Source: Adhaeribacter terrigena (GTDB taxonomy: Bacteria > Bacteroidota > Bacteroidia > Cytophagales > Hymenobacteraceae). Taken from it: DNA of 64,000 nt. A program made the position numbers and the translations under genes. Shown here piece after piece: positions 61,791 through 64,000 of this stretch. The stretch's first letter is position 1. Each line of letters opens with the position of its first letter. The DNA is taken from positions 186,001 through 250,000 of the forward strand of contig NZ_JAEHFX010000006.1 in the NCBI RefSeq assembly GCF_016623615.1. The letters run 5' to 3'. Under the pieces are notes generated by a model. That model saw only the letters and a program-made list of their open reading frames with translations. It had not been told where the DNA came from and did not search any database.

Positions 61791-61862
61791 TTTCCGAACC
61801 CTGGCGGGCTGAAAACGGTATGATTTTGGGGCTTAAAACTATGCCTCAAAAATATTCAGGTT

Positions 61863-63248
61863 ATGCAAAATTTCTTCCGGTTATTCATTTTTCTGTTTTT
61901 GCTAAGTTTCGCGGCGCAGGCTCAAAAAGCCCCTACCCCGAAACCGAAGAAGACACGCATTTTATTTCTGCTCGACGGTTCGGGCAGTATGAATGCGAAA
62001 TGGGAAAACAGCGTTAGGATGACAGTGGCCAAGCAATTGCTTACCGAAATGGTCGACTCTTTGAAAATGCACAAAAACCTGGAAATGGCCTTGCGCGTGT
62101 ACGGTCACCAATTCCCGAACAAGGAAAATAACTGCACCGACAGCAAACTGGAAGTGCCTTTTTCGCCGGGAAATTCGGATCAAATCAAGAAACGCATCAA
62201 AGCCATCACGCCGAAAGGAAATACGCCGATCACGTATTCACTGGAGCAAAGCGCGAAAGATTTTCCAGCCGAACCAAACACCCGGAACGTGATCATTATT
62301 ATTACCGACGGGCTGGAAAGTTGTAAAGGCGATCCGTGTAAAGCTTCATTGGCCTTGCAGAAAAAGCGGATCTTTTTGCGGCCTTTCGTAATTGGCATCG
62401 GGGCAACGGAAGAATTCCAGAAGCAGTTCGAGTGCGTGGGCCAGTATTACAACGCGGCCGACATTAAAACCTTCGAAAATGTACTGGATGACGTGGTAAC
62501 CACCGCTTTGAGCACCACCACGGTTAGCGTAGAATTAAAGGACGAACAAGGCAAACCGGTAGAAACCAACGTGAATATGACCTTCATAAACACCGTTACC
62601 GGCGAACCCGAATACAACTACGTGCACTACCTGGACGCCAACGGCAAAACCGATATCCTGGACATTGATGCGCTTTTGAACTACGACCTGGTGATCAACA
62701 CAACCCCGCAGATTATAGAAAAAAACCTGAAGATAAAAGCGGGTAAGCACAACGTATTTTCGGTTACCGCGCCGCAGGGTTACCTGAATTTCCGACAGGA
62801 AGCGCCGCCGGCTTACGGTACGGTTACGGCCATTATCCGGAAGAACGGCTCGCCGCAAACCCTGGCCTGGACCACCTATGGCTCCACCCAGAAATTGCTG
62901 GCCGGGAAATACGACATCGAGCTGTTAACGCTGCCGCGCTATTATTTAAACGATGTAGTGGTAAAGCAAGGCGAAACTAAAATCGTAAGCTATCCGATGC
63001 CCGGTTTGTTGAATATTACGTCGGAACTGCAAGGCTACGGCAGCATTTATACGATTGATAGCGAAGGCAGTCAGAAATGGATCTATAACCTGCCGGAAAG
63101 CAACAGCAAAATTAACCTGCCGCTGCTGCCCGGAAAATACCGCCTGGTGTACCGCGCCAAAAGCGCCCGCGCCAGTAAATTCACAGAAACCAAAGACTTC
63201 ACCATAACCAGCGGCAAAACCACTACCGTGAAGTTGTTCGGGCAATAA
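61863..63248 (+). CDS. Exported von Willebrand A protein
   Basis: 461 aa. Signal peptide MQNFFRLFIFLFLLSFAAQA. VWA domain (about 30-220) with MIDAS FLLDGSGSMNAKWENS (DxSxS), GNTPITYSLEQ (Thr) and IITDGLESCKGDPC (Asp). The C-terminal half has repeated beta-sandwich-like modules of about 80 residues (VSVELKDEQGKPVETNVNMT, GYLNFRQEAPPAYGTVTAII, GLLNITSELQGYGSIYTIDS). Likely periplasmic or surface metal-dependent adhesion/scaffold protein. Sits between the two transketolase halves. Confidence 0.85.
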   Translation: MQNFFRLFIFLFLLSFAAQAQKAPTPKPKKTRILFLLDGSGSMNAKWENSVRMTVAKQLLTEMVDSLKMHKNLEMALRVYGHQFPNKENNCTDSKLEVPFSPGNSDQIKKRIKAITPKGNTPITYSLEQSAKDFPAEPNTRNVIIIITDGLESCKGDPCKASLALQKKRIFLRPFVIGIGATEEFQKQFECVGQYYNAADIKTFENVLDDVVTTALSTTTVSVELKDEQGKPVETNVNMTFINTVTGEPEYNYVHYLDANGKTDILDIDALLNYDLVINTTPQIIEKNLKIKAGKHNVFSVTAPQGYLNFRQEAPPAYGTVTAIIRKNGSPQTLAWTTYGSTQKLLAGKYDIELLTLPRYYLNDVVVKQGETKIVSYPMPGLLNITSELQGYGSIYTIDSEGSQKWIYNLPESNSKINLPLLPGKYRLVYRAKSARASKFTETKDFTITSGKTTTVKLFGQ

Positions 63249-63572
63249 TTTCTGGACACAGGATTTAAGACACAAGTAGCAGGACTTTCTTCCTGGATTT
63301 TAAATAAATTTAGAACTAAAAAATAAGATGCGGAAAGTGAAAGGTAACTGATAAAAGTCCCACTTTGGGCGGGGTTTACGTTTTGTCATTTCGCCGCAAG
63401 GAGAAATCTCTTGAGGAAGGGAAAATGCCAGCTTAAATGGTAATACTAACCGGATGAGATCCCTCCGGTCGTCGGGATGACCGGATAACGTGAAAATTTT
63501 CTTCCCTCAAAAAAACTTAAAAGACAATCCTTTTTCACATTTCAGCATCCTGAAAAACATTAAAACATAAAA
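63249..63572. repeat. Intergenic palindromic repeat of the TGTCATTTCG type
   Basis: 320 bp. TTTGTCATTTCGCCGCAAGG then AGAAATCTC (63384-63413), and at the far end GAGATCCCTCC and GGTCGTCGGGATGAC (63457-63481): the two ends face each other as in the well-known intergenic repeat of Cytophagales/Bacteroidota beginning CGTCATTTCG and ending CGAAATGAC. The ends here have diverged. No gene. Confidence 0.55.
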
Positions 63573-64000
63573 ATGAAAGATTTTCCTTACACCGAATCGA
63601 AAGATACCCGTTCTGGTTTTGGCGCGGGCTTATTGGAACTGGGCCGTACCAACCCGAACGTGGTTGGTTTGTGCGCTGACTTAACCGGCTCCCTGAAAAT
63701 GGATGCGTTTCAGAAAGAGTTTCCGGAGCGTTTTTTCCAGGTAGGTATTGCTGAGGCGAACATGATCGGCCTGGCGGCTGGTATGACCATTGGTGGTAAA
63801 ATTCCGTTCACCGGTACGTTTGCCAACTTCTCTACGGGTCGGGTTTATGACCAGATCCGCCAGAGCGTGGCTTATTCCGGCAAGAACGTAAAAATTTGCG
63901 CTTCGCACGCAGGCCTTACATTAGGCGAAGACGGCGCCACGCACCAGATCCTGGAAGATGTGGGCATGATGAAAATGCTGCCGCACATGACCGTGATCAA
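63573..64000 (+). CDS. Transketolase, C-terminal subunit (cut by window end)
   Basis: Open from the ATG at 63573 to the window end (142 codons). [60 protein letters not shown] (the active-site Glu of transketolase, EAN) and [20 protein letters not shown]. Pairs with the N-terminal subunit encoded at 60936. Confidence 0.95.
   Translation, partial: MKDFPYTESKDTRSGFGAGLLELGRTNPNVVGLCADLTGSLKMDAFQKEFPERFFQVGIAEANMIGLAAGMTIGGKIPFTGTFANFSTGRVYDQIRQSVAYSGKNVKICASHAGLTLGEDGATHQILEDVGMMKMLPHMTVI

Noticed and set aside
1-64000. CRISPR arrays, insertion sequences, rRNA genes
   Set aside because: No regularly spaced identical repeats with spacers, no transposase frames, and no rRNA-like sequence were found.

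Overview
The window reads as chromosome of a Bacteroidota bacterium, most likely order Cytophagales (Hymenobacteraceae-like, e.g. Adhaeribacter/Pontibacter/Hymenobacter relatives; lineage is an inference). Reasons: Bacteroidota-type promoters (TTG-N19/21-TAnnTTTG, best seen at the tRNA genes), few Shine-Dalgarno sequences, a secreted protein with a type IX secretion C-terminal sorting domain, a Bat (aerotolerance) operon, Bacteroidota-typical gene forms (split transketolase, short alpha-glucan phosphorylase, Mpl, RluE) and many lipoproteins.

Layout. 1-2452: 3' part of a DUF2339 polytopic membrane protein (minus). 2.7-6.3 kb: small genes and tRNAs. A tRNA-Pro/tRNA-Arg/terminator unit occurs twice as an exact 299-bp direct repeat 2600 bp apart (3228-3526, 5828-6126); between the copies lie an HMA-type metal-binding protein, a decayed remnant of what looks like a CopB-type copper ATPase, and a small conserved protein. 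6.5-7.8 kb: type IX-secreted beta-propeller-like protein. 8.1-9.08 kb: batB. 9.08-22.72 kb: a 13.6-kb integrated element. 22.7 kb onward: batC, then ordinary housekeeping genes: thiolase, lysC-lysA, purC, STAS protein, RNase Z, a Crp/Fnr regulator with an AhpD-like enzyme, alpha-glucan phosphorylase, queuosine-precursor transporter, trpS, rluE-like synthase, hpd, phosphohexomutase, CPA2 antiporter, dnaB, mpl, an epsilon-like exonuclease, M48 and M23 peptidases, a FAH-family hydrolase, bcp and the two halves of transketolase with a von Willebrand A protein between them.

The most interesting region is the element at 9076-22725. It sits exactly in the ATGA stop/start overlap of batB and batC and is bounded by a 10-bp direct repeat (AAGATATGAA) that keeps both genes intact. 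It encodes a tyrosine integrase, an unknown AT-rich accessory protein, an excisionase-like HTH protein, a DUF3987 protein, a zinc-finger/Toprim primase-like protein, an unknown 221-aa protein, a tape-measure-like tail protein, a DUF5681 protein and a phage small-terminase (gp3-like) protein, followed by small regulatory genes on both strands. No capsid, portal, large terminase, lysis, relaxase or conjugation gene was found. This gene set fits a phage satellite (PICI-like parasite that redirects packaging of a helper phage), unusual in Bacteroidota and unusual in carrying its own tail tape-measure homologue. It also contains candidate control DNA: a perfect 24-bp palindrome with a second related hairpin, a cluster of six TTCGAA-type boxes, and three GTGTAACTTT repeats.

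A second genome-wide signal is a short interspersed intergenic element of about 27 bp (core CGSTATnnTTTT, usually followed by TTAAAAA) with at least 25 copies in the window, almost all between genes, twice as perfect facing hairpins. A GC-rich stretch near 30.6-30.74 kb folds by eye into five nested or adjacent helices and is a candidate structured RNA.
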